64,000 nt of DNA from an uncultured Bacteroidales bacterium (lineage in GTDB: Bacteria > Bacteroidota > Bacteroidia > Bacteroidales > Paludibacteraceae). Every line of letters starts with the position of its first letter. The first letter of the stretch is position 1. The notes beneath the pieces are model-generated. The model had not been told where the DNA came from. It saw nothing but the letters and a program-made list of their open reading frames with translations, and did no database searches. Made by a program: the position numbers and the translations under genes. The DNA is taken from positions 44,638 through 108,637 of the forward strand of contig CAIWCC010000141.1 in the NCBI GenBank assembly GCA_903911085.1, read 5' to 3'. Shown here one piece after another: positions 36,804 through 44,429 of this stretch.

Positions 36804-38420
36804 ATGAACAAACTTAAAAGAATTATTTTAGCCGTTTTAGTATGTAGTGTTTGTACTACTTATGCACAAACAAACAAATCTGCAACATTTGAAGCATTCA
36901 AAAAAAATTCCAAAACCTCCGTTTTGCCCGATTATTCGTGGGCAGGATATAAAATGGGAACCGTAGGCATTCCCGACGTAAAAGGAAAAATCTTTGATGT
37001 AAGCAAGTATGGTGCTTTACCCAACGACTCGCTCGAAGATTTTGACGGCGTGCAAGCAGCCATTAAAGCTGCCGAAGCTGCCGGAGGTGGCATTGTTTTC
37101 TTTCCAAAAGGTCGATTTCTTATTAACGAAAAAGAAGGTCGCCGCGATGGAATTGTCATTTCAAAACCCAATATAATACTTCGGGGAAGTGGTTCAGGAG
37201 CTGACGGTACTGAGATTTTCATGAAACATTATATGTTACCCAAAGATCCCGAAAAAAAATGGACGGTTCCGGCTATGTTTACGTTTAACTATTATAAAGG
37301 CTCTAGTGCCAAAAGCGTTATACTGCATAATGCCAAACGTGGTGTTTTTAAAATAGTGGTTGAAGATGCTTCCACTTTTAAGACAGGCGATTATATCTCA
37401 TTAAAAATGCAAAATCCGGCTGCTAATCCGGAGTTTTTAGATAATTTAGATACCTGGAATATCTGGAAAACGACCAATGAAAAAGGTGTGCAAATCATTG
37501 AAAAACATAAAATTGCCAAGATTGAAGAGAACGAAATCACCTTATGCGAACCGCTTTGTACCAATATCACTGCATCTTACAATTGGAAAGTGGAAGGCAT
37601 TGTTCTGGCCGAAGGATTAGGCGTAGAAGATATCTGGTTCAGGGGTAATTTTAAAGAAATTGTGGTGCATCACAAAAACTTTATTCACGATGCAGGTTGG
37701 ACATTTCTGAGCATGGGTCGGACAGCAAATGGTTTTATCCGTCGTATTCGTATGACAGATATTAGTACTGGTATTTCTATCGGAAACGGTTATGCATGTA
37801 CTATGACTGATATTCGCTTTGAAGGTAATCCGGGTCATTCCATGCTTAGTGCTACCAATAGTTACGGTGTATTGATAGCCAATGTAACTGATGCAACCAA
37901 CGCACCGGGTATGTGGCACGGACCCTGCAGTGCAAACAGCAGTTGCAATACCGTTATTTGGCGATACAAAGGGCAGGCGCGCAGCGGCCCCGATTTTCAT
38001 GCTTCGTGGCCTTATTGTACTCTTGTAGATGCCAGTACCTGTAAATACATCGGCAACGGTGGTAATTATGAATTGCTTCCGAATCATTTAAAAGACCTAA
38101 CTTACTGGAATGTAAAACAAATCGGTAAGTTTGAAAAGGTTGATTTTTGGGAACCTCAGTTGTACGATAATAGCAACGATCAACAAAATAAATTCTATGG
38201 CAAATTTGTGAAGATTGTCAAGCCGAACATTATTGGAATGTATGGCGATTCCATTTCGTTTATTAAAGAACATTTAGGAATTTATGAAAGCCATGGAAAA
38301 CCTGTAACACCCGAATCACTTTACGAAGCACAGTTGGAACTGAGGTTGGGGAAACTGCCTAAATGGGTTGAAACTTCTAAAAAAGACTCGGAATTGAATT
38401 TGAAAAACTTGAAGAAGTAA
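36804..38420 (+). CDS. Pectate-lyase-superfamily beta-helix protein (DUF4955-type), untagged
   Basis: This 538-residue protein has a signal peptide ending TYAQ. The region IFDVSKYGALPNDSLEDFDGVQAAI followed by GGGIVFFPKGRF is the Pectate_lyase_3 N-cap shared by GH28/GH55-like helices. The later part contains VHHKNFIHDAGW, FEGNPGHSML and PGMWHGPCS, which I associate with the Bacteroidota DUF4955 family. No proven activity is known to me. It has no T9SS tail, and the neighbouring paralogue has one. Conserved His, Asp and Trp residues clustered at 275-390 would suit an active site or carbohydrate-binding groove. Its place at the end of the lyase run suggests a role on the same glycan. Confidence 0.75.
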   Translation: MNKLKRIILAVLVCSVCTTYAQTNKSATFEAFKKNSKTSVLPDYSWAGYKMGTVGIPDVKGKIFDVSKYGALPNDSLEDFDGVQAAIKAAEAAGGGIVFFPKGRFLINEKEGRRDGIVISKPNIILRGSGSGADGTEIFMKHYMLPKDPEKKWTVPAMFTFNYYKGSSAKSVILHNAKRGVFKIVVEDASTFKTGDYISLKMQNPAANPEFLDNLDTWNIWKTTNEKGVQIIEKHKIAKIEENEITLCEPLCTNITASYNWKVEGIVLAEGLGVEDIWFRGNFKEIVVHHKNFIHDAGWTFLSMGRTANGFIRRIRMTDISTGISIGNGYACTMTDIRFEGNPGHSMLSATNSYGVLIANVTDATNAPGMWHGPCSANSSCNTVIWRYKGQARSGPDFHASWPYCTLVDASTCKYIGNGGNYELLPNHLKDLTYWNVKQIGKFEKVDFWEPQLYDNSNDQQNKFYGKFVKIVKPNIIGMYGDSISFIKEHLGIYESHGKPVTPESLYEAQLELRLGKLPKWVETSKKDSELNLKNLKK

Positions 38421-38443
38421 TCATTTAAATCATTTATAATATA

Positions 38444-40306
38444 ATGAATTTGACTTGCAGAGTATTAAGTTTAGCTGTTATAATTTGTAGAATCTTCGTT
38501 TTGCAAGCTGCCAACGAAGCACCTTGTTTTACAGCTTTTAAAACAAATCCGGCAACAGCCATATTGCCCGATTATTCATACTCAGGCTACAAATTTGGTG
38601 CAGATTCTATCCCAAATGTGAGTTTACCTATTTTTGATGTCAGCAAATTCGGTGCTATTCCGGATGATGCCTTGGAAGATTTCGACGGTGTGCAGACAGC
38701 TATTAATGCAGCTGTAGCTGCCGGCGGTGGTATTGTGTTCTTCCCGAAAGGAAAGTTTCTTATGAATGAACAAGTAGGAAGAACAGATGGCATTATTATT
38801 CCCAAAGGCAATATTATACTTCGTGGCAGTGGCAGTGGAGCAGGTGGAACGGAGTTGTTTATGAAAAATTATATGTTGCCCACCGACCCCACTAAATTAT
38901 GGACTGTGCCATTCTTGTTTCACTTTTATTATTATCAAGGTGGAGCTGTGAAAACTCAGATTACGGTCGATGCCAAACGTGGCGATTTGAAAATTACGGT
39001 AGCCAATGCTTCTGCCCTAAAAGTTGGAAATATGATAGAAATTCAGATGACGAATCCACTAGCTACCAATGAATTGCTAGGTGGTTTAACTCCTTATCCA
39101 GAGTGGACAACAACGATTAATAGCGGTATTACCATAAATGAAAAACATAAAATTGCCAGCATTACAGGCAATATAGTCACCTTATTAGAACCACTGAATA
39201 TTAATATGACTGCCTCCTATACCTGGAATGTGGCATTAATGCCTTTAACAGAAGGATTGGGAGTTGAAGATATTTGGTTTCATGGCAATTTTCAGGAAAT
39301 AATTGTCCATCACAAAAACTTTATCCACGATGCCGGATGGAGTTTTATCCGCATGGATAGGCCTATAAATGGTTTTATTCGCCAATTACGCTTTACAGAC
39401 GCCAATGTTGGTGTTTCATTGGCAGATGGATATTCCTGTTCTATTATGCACATTCGTTTCGATGGCAATCCAGGGCACTCATGTGTTGCTGTAACCGGTG
39501 GTACTTATGGGATATTGACAGGATTCATTGATGATGCAACTAATTCACCAGGCTTTTGGCACGGCCCTGGTCCATCAGCAACGGCTTCGGCCACTGTAAT
39601 TTGGCGGTATAGAGGGCAATCTCGGAGCGGTCCCGAAAGTCATGCTTCTTATCCCTATTATACATTAGTTGATGCTTCAACCAGCAAATACATAGGCAAT
39701 GGTGGTGATGCGGTGGTTTGTCCTAACCATGGCAAAGATTTTACGTATTGGAATCACAAGGAAATTGGGAAATATACCAATATTGCTTTTTGGGAAAACC
39801 ACTTGAATCCGCCTTATGGTAATTTTGTAAAAATAGTAAAGCCGAACATAATCGGCTGGCAGGGAACAAGTACTTTTGTGCAGTCAACGCTAGGACTTTT
39901 CGAAAATTACGGTACTGCCGTCACACCCGAATCGCTTTATGAAGCACAGCTAACCTTGCGTTTGGGAACTTTGCCTGCCTGGATAAATTCATCTAAAAAA
40001 GAATGGGCAAATTATATGCTGACGGGTGAATGGACTACCAATCAGAGTATTGAGACAGGAATTACAACTTCTATTCAAAATAAAAATCTTCATCTGAATT
40101 TCACATCAAATCCGTCTAGTTTTACGGTTTCGAGTGATTGTTTAAATACGCTTTATAATGTATATACTACTACTGGTATACTTGTAAAAAGGGGAAGTAT
40201 AAATAGTTATACAGAACGGGTTTCAATGTCAGAAATTAAACACGGTGTTTATTTGATTAACTTAGATTTGGAGGGAACAAAAATTACTAAGAAAATTATT
40301 CTTTAA
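38444..40306 (+). CDS. Pectate-lyase-superfamily beta-helix protein (DUF4955-type) with T9SS tail
   Basis: This 620-residue paralogue of the upstream gene keeps PDYSYSGYKFG, IFDVSKFGAIPDDALEDFDGVQ, GGGIVFFPKGKF, VHHKNFIHDAGW, FDGNPGHSCV and FWHGPGPS. It differs by a C-terminal extension of about 85 residues that ends HGVYLINLDL...TKKIIL, a T9SS CTD. The two genes are 23 bases apart, so they form one transcript with one exported and one retained product. The signal sequence (MNLTCRVLSLAVIICRIFVLQAA) is less typical but hydrophobic enough. The enzymatic role is unknown; a lyase or hydrolase of the beta-helix type is possible. Confidence 0.75.
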   Translation: MNLTCRVLSLAVIICRIFVLQAANEAPCFTAFKTNPATAILPDYSYSGYKFGADSIPNVSLPIFDVSKFGAIPDDALEDFDGVQTAINAAVAAGGGIVFFPKGKFLMNEQVGRTDGIIIPKGNIILRGSGSGAGGTELFMKNYMLPTDPTKLWTVPFLFHFYYYQGGAVKTQITVDAKRGDLKITVANASALKVGNMIEIQMTNPLATNELLGGLTPYPEWTTTINSGITINEKHKIASITGNIVTLLEPLNINMTASYTWNVALMPLTEGLGVEDIWFHGNFQEIIVHHKNFIHDAGWSFIRMDRPINGFIRQLRFTDANVGVSLADGYSCSIMHIRFDGNPGHSCVAVTGGTYGILTGFIDDATNSPGFWHGPGPSATASATVIWRYRGQSRSGPESHASYPYYTLVDASTSKYIGNGGDAVVCPNHGKDFTYWNHKEIGKYTNIAFWENHLNPPYGNFVKIVKPNIIGWQGTSTFVQSTLGLFENYGTAVTPESLYEAQLTLRLGTLPAWINSSKKEWANYMLTGEWTTNQSIETGITTSIQNKNLHLNFTSNPSSFTVSSDCLNTLYNVYTTTGILVKRGSINSYTERVSMSEIKHGVYLINLDLEGTKITKKIIL

Positions 40307-40816
40307 TTCTACTTTTAGACTTTAAAAGTCGTTTTCTTTTTTATAAAATCGGTCAATAACTCTTTTCCTGTTTTTGTGTTTTTTCATGCATTTAATCATG
40401 CAGTTTTAAAATGGTTTCCTAGTCCGCAAAAAAATATGCAATAATCATTATTTTGGTGTCTCGCAGACTTATTAATTGATATTCTGGCTTTCGAACGATT
40501 TTATCCCATTTTGCAGCTATCCATCCATAATAATATAATTTTCAACCACTTCATTTTCTTTTTTTGTGGTTTGGGCACTACAGATTTTTTCTGGATAAAT
40601 TGTGCATATTTATTTTTTAAAGCATCATAAATACTGATGACTTTTTCTACTGGTTCAGAACATGTACATATACTAATCCATTGTTCTCTGTTATTTTGAA
40701 CAGTGGTTGTTTTGCATGTGTAAAAAAAAGTTGACAATAGACCAATAAATATTGTATAACTTTTAGCCTATACAACTACAAATAACCCACTGTATTTCAA
40801 ACATATAAATAGAGTC

Positions 40817-40855
40817 TCATAAAGGTTTAAACGTTAAACTTTTTAGCCTTTATGA
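40817..40855. promoter_or_regulatory. Hairpin upstream of the CDGSH-DoxX-MarR operon
   Basis: TCATAAAGG (40817-40825) pairs with CCTTTATGA (40847-40855), and the loop contains a nested TTTAA/TTAAA pairing. It lies 20 bases before the -33 element. The rest of the 660-bp gap between 40306 and 40969 shows no convincing gene. Confidence 0.35.
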
Positions 40856-40870
40856 TTTATTAATACATTA

Positions 40871-40905
40871 TATGTTGCAACATATATTGTTTCAACGTAT
40901 CTTTG
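40871..40905 (+). promoter_or_regulatory. Promoter with overlapping palindromic operator (probable MarR autoregulation)
   Basis: TTG at 40875-40877 and TATCTTTG at 40898-40905 are 20 bases apart, a full match to the Bacteroidota promoter. TATGTTGCAACATA, a perfect 14-bp palindrome at 40871-40884, covers the -33 element, and a related GTTTCAAC half-site follows at 40890-40897. A MarR regulator is encoded as the third gene of this operon. Confidence 0.6.
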
Positions 40906-40968
40906 CATCACAATTAAAATAAAAAATAACTAGCAAGAAAAATTTCGAGCTATAAAAAACAAAAGAAT

Positions 40969-41205
40969 ATGGAAACTCCAGAAATTGCAAAAAAAAGTCC
41001 TTATGTATTGGATATGGAACCAGGCACTTATTATTGGTGTGCTTGTGGAAAAAGTAGTAATCAACCATTTTGTGATGGATCACACAAAGGGAGCACTTTT
41101 GTGCCAAAAAAAGTAGAGATAACCGAGTCGAAAAAAGTGGCATTTTGCGGTTGCAAACATTCTGCGAATGGTGCGTTTTGTGACGGAACACATGCAAAAC
41201 TTTAA
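40969..41205 (+). CDS. CDGSH iron-sulfur domain protein (tandem, mitoNEET-like)
   Basis: This 78-residue cytosolic protein carries two CDGSH-type motifs, C-A-C-G-K-x5-F-C-D-G-S-H and C-G-C-K-H-x5-F-C-D-G-T-H. Each is expected to bind a redox-active, pH-labile 2Fe-2S cluster through three Cys and one His. Such small tandem proteins are linked to electron transfer and iron or redox stress, but their partners are rarely known. It is the first gene of an operon with DoxX and a MarR regulator, about 60 bases after a strong promoter with a palindromic operator. That context fits a redox- or stress-responsive module. Confidence 0.88.
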   Translation: METPEIAKKSPYVLDMEPGTYYWCACGKSSNQPFCDGSHKGSTFVPKKVEITESKKVAFCGCKHSANGAFCDGTHAKL

Positions 41206-41237
41206 GTATCAGCAGTATTCATTTTAAAGTAAAAAAA

Positions 41238-41585
41238 ATGGAAAATTCAAAAATCAAAAACATTGCAGCATGGGTTATTGCCGGTTTGCTCACAGCACTA
41301 TATCTTTTCAGCGCAAGTGGTAAACTTATGCATCCCGAACAAATGATACAAATGAAACTCGGTGACTGGCGAATTATCATTGCCATAGGTGAAATTGTTT
41401 CGTCATTGCTGTTCCTAATTCCAAAAACAAATAAGCTAGGCACTTTATTGCTAAGCTCTTACATGGGCGGTGCCATTATTATTCACATGACAAGTGCAAT
41501 GAGCATTGCAATGCCAAGTGTAGTCTTAATTTTGGTTTGGGTAGTGGCATTTTTACGCAATCCAGAGCTTTATAAATTGAAATAA
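41238..41585 (+). CDS. DoxX-family membrane protein
   Basis: This 115-residue protein has four predicted membrane helices (about 8-28, 48-66, 72-92, 95-110) and the SGKLMHPEQM motif after the first helix typical of the DoxX_2 group. Members are small inner-membrane proteins often co-encoded with MarR or TetR regulators and redox enzymes. The biochemical role is uncertain. The gene lies 32 bases after the CDGSH gene and 4 bases before the MarR gene, so the three form one operon. Confidence 0.8.
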   Translation: MENSKIKNIAAWVIAGLLTALYLFSASGKLMHPEQMIQMKLGDWRIIIAIGEIVSSLLFLIPKTNKLGTLLLSSYMGGAIIIHMTSAMSIAMPSVVLILVWVVAFLRNPELYKLK

Positions 41586-41589
41586 AAAA

Positions 41590-42048
41590 ATGAAAATTGA
41601 AGATGAAATTAAAGGTCGTTTTCGGAACGAATATCACAAAGGTTTAATTAATCTGAATTATACCAATAAACAATTGGGATATGAATTTTATCAAGCATTA
41701 AAAGAACATGATATAACTGAGCAACAATACAATGTATTACGTATTTTGCGTGGCTTTCGATCAGAAGCACCGCTTACAATTGGGTTTATTAAAGAGCGAA
41801 TGCTCGACAAAGACTCGGATGTAAGCAGAATAGTGGACAGATTATTTCAGAAAAAAATGCTAACACGGTGCGAAAACAATACCGATCGTCGACAAAAATC
41901 GGTTGAAATAACTGACTTAGGACTTGAATTATTAAGTAGCATGCTGGAATGTGAAAAAAAAGTAGATACACTTTTGGGCAACCTTACAGAAGATGAAGTA
42001 AAACAACTGAATTTTTTACTTGATAAAATAAGAAGCAAAACAGAATAA
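41590..42048 (+). CDS. MarR-family transcriptional regulator
   Basis: The 152-residue protein has the MarR winged-helix layout: dimer helices at both ends, an LTIGFIKERMLDKDSDVSRIVDRLFQKK helix-turn-helix region in the middle (about 55-85, motif broken here by position only), and a wing with NNTDRRQKSVEITDLG, the D-x-R-x-K wing signature. It is the last gene of the CDGSH-DoxX operon and the natural candidate for binding the palindrome over the operon promoter at 40871-40884. No Cys near the N-terminus is placed as in OhrR, so the ligand is not evident. A strong terminator follows. Confidence 0.88.
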   Translation: MKIEDEIKGRFRNEYHKGLINLNYTNKQLGYEFYQALKEHDITEQQYNVLRILRGFRSEAPLTIGFIKERMLDKDSDVSRIVDRLFQKKMLTRCENNTDRRQKSVEITDLGLELLSSMLECEKKVDTLLGNLTEDEVKQLNFLLDKIRSKTE

Positions 42049-42066
42049 ATCAAGTCTAACGAATTG

Positions 42067-42102
42067 AACCGAAAGTTATTACAAATAGCTTTCGGTTTTT
42101 TT
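42067..42102 (+). terminator. Rho-independent terminator after the MarR gene
   Basis: AACCGAAAG pairs with CTTTCGGTT around a short loop and runs into seven T, 18 bases after the stop codon. Confidence 0.8.
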
Positions 42103-42159
42103 ATTATCATAAATAACCGTCTTTCATTATTTTGTAATATAAATTTAATACGAATAATT

Positions 42160-42196
42160 TTGTAAATTCAAAACTATGTCGTATGTTTGCGACATA
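42160..42196 (+). promoter_or_regulatory. ars promoter with ArsR-type operator flanking the -7 box
   Basis: TTG at 42160-42162, a 19-base spacer and TATGTTTG at 42182-42189 form a full Bacteroidota promoter. TATGTCG (42175-42181) and CGACATA (42190-42196) are perfect inverted half-sites that abut the -7 box on both sides. Binding would block RNA polymerase directly. The ArsR ATG follows at 42209. Confidence 0.7.
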
Positions 42197-42208
42197 AAAC
42201 ATTGAATA

Positions 42209-42550
42209 ATGATAAAAACAGAAGTATTTGATAATGAGCTACAAGCATTAGCCAATTTTGCGAAAGTAATTTCGCATCCAGCTCGTTTGGCTATTTTGAA
42301 ATATCTGGCAGAAACCAAAACCTGCATTTCGGGTGACATTTCGGATAGTTTGCCACTAAGTCGCACTACCGTTTCGCAACATTTAAAAGAATTGCGCGAT
42401 ATGGGATTGATTCACGGCGAAATTGACGGTCTGAAAATCAATTATTGTTTATGCGGAAGCTGCATTGCCGAAAAACTGGAATTATTTGATACATTTTTTG
42501 GAAAAATAAAAGATGTAAGTATTCATTGTGAAACAAACAAATCTTGTTAA
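42209..42550 (+). CDS. arsR: ArsR-family metalloregulator
   Basis: This 113-residue protein has an ArsR/SmtB winged helix: ISHPARLAILKYLAE, the recognition helix LPLSRTTVSQHLKELRDMGLI and the wing GEIDGLKINYCLC. Cys residues lie at CLCGSC after the wing and at HCETNKSC at the C-terminus, away from the classical ELCVC helix position (where this protein has TKTCIS). As(III) is therefore probably sensed by a different Cys set, as is known for several ArsR subtypes. The gene is the first of the ars operon, and a perfect inverted repeat spans its promoter. Confidence 0.9.
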   Translation: MIKTEVFDNELQALANFAKVISHPARLAILKYLAETKTCISGDISDSLPLSRTTVSQHLKELRDMGLIHGEIDGLKINYCLCGSCIAEKLELFDTFFGKIKDVSIHCETNKSC

Positions 42551-42561
42551 ATAATTTAATT

Positions 42562-42963
42562 ATGATAGAAATAAACGAAATAAATCCCGAAAAGGCAAAT
42601 GAACATATTCAATCGGGAGCGATATTAATAGATGTACGCGAAAATGATGAAGTCAAACAACTTGCTTTCGACATAGCAACCATTCAAAACATTGTCTATA
42701 GCACTTTTGATGAGAATTATAAGAATATTCCTAAAGACAAAAAACTGGTAATTGCTTGTCATTTAGGCATTCGGAGTTTACGTGCAGCACAATTTTTAGT
42801 GTCGCAAGGTTGGAATATCGACAATATTTTTAGTTTAAAAGGTGGTATTGATGCTTGGAAAAATGCAAAACTACCTGTAAAATCAACTCCACGTTCATTC
42901 TCAATTGTAAAACCAATTACGTCATGTGGCTGTGGTGGTAATTCATCTAGTTCTTGTTGTTAA
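42562..42963 (+). CDS. Rhodanese-like protein with Cys-rich tail
   Basis: The ATG at 42562 gives a 133-residue single rhodanese domain with the start motif ILIDVRE and the active-site loop ACHLGIRSLRA, in which Cys would carry persulfide (or an arsenate-type oxyanion). The C-terminal tail is unusual, SCGCGGNSSSSCC, with five Cys. It sits between arsR and arsC, so a role in arsenic or sulfur-relay chemistry is likely; rhodaneses are recurrent in ars operons. The tail could bind As(III) or another soft metal. Function is inferred from context. Confidence 0.8.
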   Translation: MIEINEINPEKANEHIQSGAILIDVRENDEVKQLAFDIATIQNIVYSTFDENYKNIPKDKKLVIACHLGIRSLRAAQFLVSQGWNIDNIFSLKGGIDAWKNAKLPVKSTPRSFSIVKPITSCGCGGNSSSSCC

Positions 42964-42983
42964 CTAATCGAACTATCTACATA

Positions 42984-43041
42984 TCTTCATAACTTCTTAT
43001 CTTCATATTTTTTCTTCATATTTTTTCTTCATATCTTCAAA
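42984..43041 (+). repeat. Short tandem TCTTCATA repeat between rhodanese and arsC genes
   Basis: TCTTCATA occurs at 42984, 43000, 43013 and 43026 (16-, 13- and 13-base steps), followed by a partial TCTTCAAA. It fills most of the 89-bp spacer in an otherwise tight operon. Confidence 0.55.
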
Positions 43042-43052
43042 CTCTTTTTAAA

Positions 43053-43478
43053 ATGAAAGTATTAATTCTTTGTACAGGCAATTCATGCCGAAGCCAAATG
43101 GCACACGGTTTTTTACAATCTTTCGACACATCATTAACCGTTTGTTCGGCTGGTACACAAGCATCGGGCAAACTCAATCAAAAAGCAGTTGCCGCCATGC
43201 AAGATGCTGGAATTGACATCAGCAACCACACTTCCGATTCGGTAGAAAAATACTTGAAAGAAGAATGGGACTATGTGATAACAGTTTGTGGGGGCGCAAA
43301 CGAAGAATGTCCAACATTTTTTGGAAAAGTAAAACATCGCTTACATATTGGTTTCGACGACCCAAGTCACGCTGTAGGAACAGAGGAATTTATTTGGAGC
43401 GAATTTATCCGTGTGCGTGACGAAATAAAGGCAGGTTTTTACAAATTCTATATAGAACAAATTAAACCTCAATTATGA
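43053..43478 (+). CDS. arsC: Arsenate reductase, LMW-phosphatase type (thioredoxin-dependent)
   Basis: This 141-residue cytosolic protein carries the P-loop C-T-G-N-S-C-R (Cys7 to Arg13) of the low-molecular-weight tyrosine phosphatase fold. It also has the pair Cys79 and Cys86 in VCGGANEECP, spaced seven apart as in Bacillus-type ArsC. It reduces arsenate to arsenite through a Cys7/Cys79/Cys86 disulfide cascade regenerated by thioredoxin, which prepares As(III) for export by the ACR3 gene downstream. The stop overlaps the next start by four bases. Confidence 0.93.
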   Translation: MKVLILCTGNSCRSQMAHGFLQSFDTSLTVCSAGTQASGKLNQKAVAAMQDAGIDISNHTSDSVEKYLKEEWDYVITVCGGANEECPTFFGKVKHRLHIGFDDPSHAVGTEEFIWSEFIRVRDEIKAGFYKFYIEQIKPQL

Positions 43479-43825
43479 TTTACTACATTATCAAAGTATT
43501 ATTATCATCGGTAACCATAGTTGCCATTTCCGAAATTTCGAAACGCAGCACTACCATTGGCAGTATTTTGGCTTCAATTCCATTGGTGTCATTGTTGGCA
43601 TTTGTGTGGATGTATATCGACTCGAAAGACATAGCAAAAATTGCAGAATTGTCGCAAGGTATTTTCTGGTTGGTAATTCCATCATTGTTGTTCTTTGTTT
43701 TATTTCCTGTATTATTGAAACGGAATGTAGATTTTTGGTTATCATTAAGTATATCGCTGTCAATTATGGTGATAGGATACTTTATAATGATATTTTTTCT
43801 AAAAAAAGTAGGTATTAATATTTAG
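43475..43825 (+). CDS. DUF3147-family small membrane protein
   Basis: This 116-residue protein has four predicted membrane helices. The start IIKVLLSSVTIVAISEISKRSTTIGSILASIPLVSLLA resembles the DUF3147 family (written here only by its beginning IIKVLLSS and the motif SKRSTTIGSILASIP). These proteins are often found in arsenic operons, but their role is not established. It is translationally coupled to arsC through an ATGA overlap, which supports a function in arsenic handling at the inner membrane. Confidence 0.72.
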   Translation: MIYYIIKVLLSSVTIVAISEISKRSTTIGSILASIPLVSLLAFVWMYIDSKDIAKIAELSQGIFWLVIPSLLFFVLFPVLLKRNVDFWLSLSISLSIMVIGYFIMIFFLKKVGINI

Positions 43826-43835
43826 AATTTAACAG

Positions 43836-44426
43836 ATGATTTTAGAAAATTCAAACAAATCGCCACTTGAACAATACACCGAATTATCGAAAAATAGTTT
43901 AATAAAAGTTCAGTTTTCGTGCGGAGGAAACTCTACATGTATCGACGAGCCTGAAATTATACCGATAGTCATAGATTCTGATTTATCGGAAATATCAGTA
44001 AGTTATTCTATTGCAAATGAAGAAGATGTGATTGAAATTGTTTCATTGCTAAAAACAAATAATTTACCAACTAGCGACTTGGGCACCGGAAAACGTATAT
44101 TTATTGTGGCAAAAAGTGATGGTAATATCATTGGCTGTGTTGCCATGGAAATTTATGAAACAATGGGATTATTGCGTTCACTTGCCGTAAAACAGGATTT
44201 TAGGGGAAATGGCATTGGACTTATGCTTGTGGAAAAGGCTGAAAATTGGAGTCGCGAAAACGGACTGAAAAATCTATATTTACTCACGACTTCCGCTGCT
44301 GAATTTTTCACAAAAATGGGGTGGCAAAACACTGAGCGTTCAGTAGTTCCAGAAAATATTGCAACATGCAGTGAGTTCTCCCACCTATGTCCTACAACGG
44401 CTATTTGTATGTCAAAAACAATATAA
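43836..44426 (+). CDS. arsN2: Arsenic-operon GNAT acetyltransferase (ArsN2-like) with N-terminal Cys extension
   Basis: This 196-residue protein has a GNAT domain (about 60-195) with the acetyl-CoA loop VKQDFRGNGIGLMLVEKA and the late motif LLTTSAAEFFTKMGW. The end VVPENIATCSEFSHLCPTTAICM is typical of the arsenic-operon acetyltransferases called ArsN2. Ahead of it lies an extension of about 55 residues with the motif SCGGNSTC, which I do not recognise as part of the GNAT fold. The relation to ArsN1, which acetylates arsinothricin, and the actual substrate are not settled by sequence. It lies 3 bases before the ACR3 gene. Confidence 0.78.
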   Translation: MILENSNKSPLEQYTELSKNSLIKVQFSCGGNSTCIDEPEIIPIVIDSDLSEISVSYSIANEEDVIEIVSLLKTNNLPTSDLGTGKRIFIVAKSDGNIIGCVAMEIYETMGLLRSLAVKQDFRGNGIGLMLVEKAENWSRENGLKNLYLLTTSAAEFFTKMGWQNTERSVVPENIATCSEFSHLCPTTAICMSKTI

Positions 44427-44429
44427 AAC

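Noticed and set aside
40501..40737. Minus-strand 78-codon frame between the beta-helix pair and the CDGSH operon
   Set aside because: It starts only at TTG, has no ATG near its start and no signal or family pattern. It may be a gene remnant, but I cannot support it as a gene.
42984..43041. Possible CRISPR-like direct repeats
   Set aside because: The repeats are only 8 bases with 5-8 base spacing and very low complexity, so this is a microsatellite-type tract.
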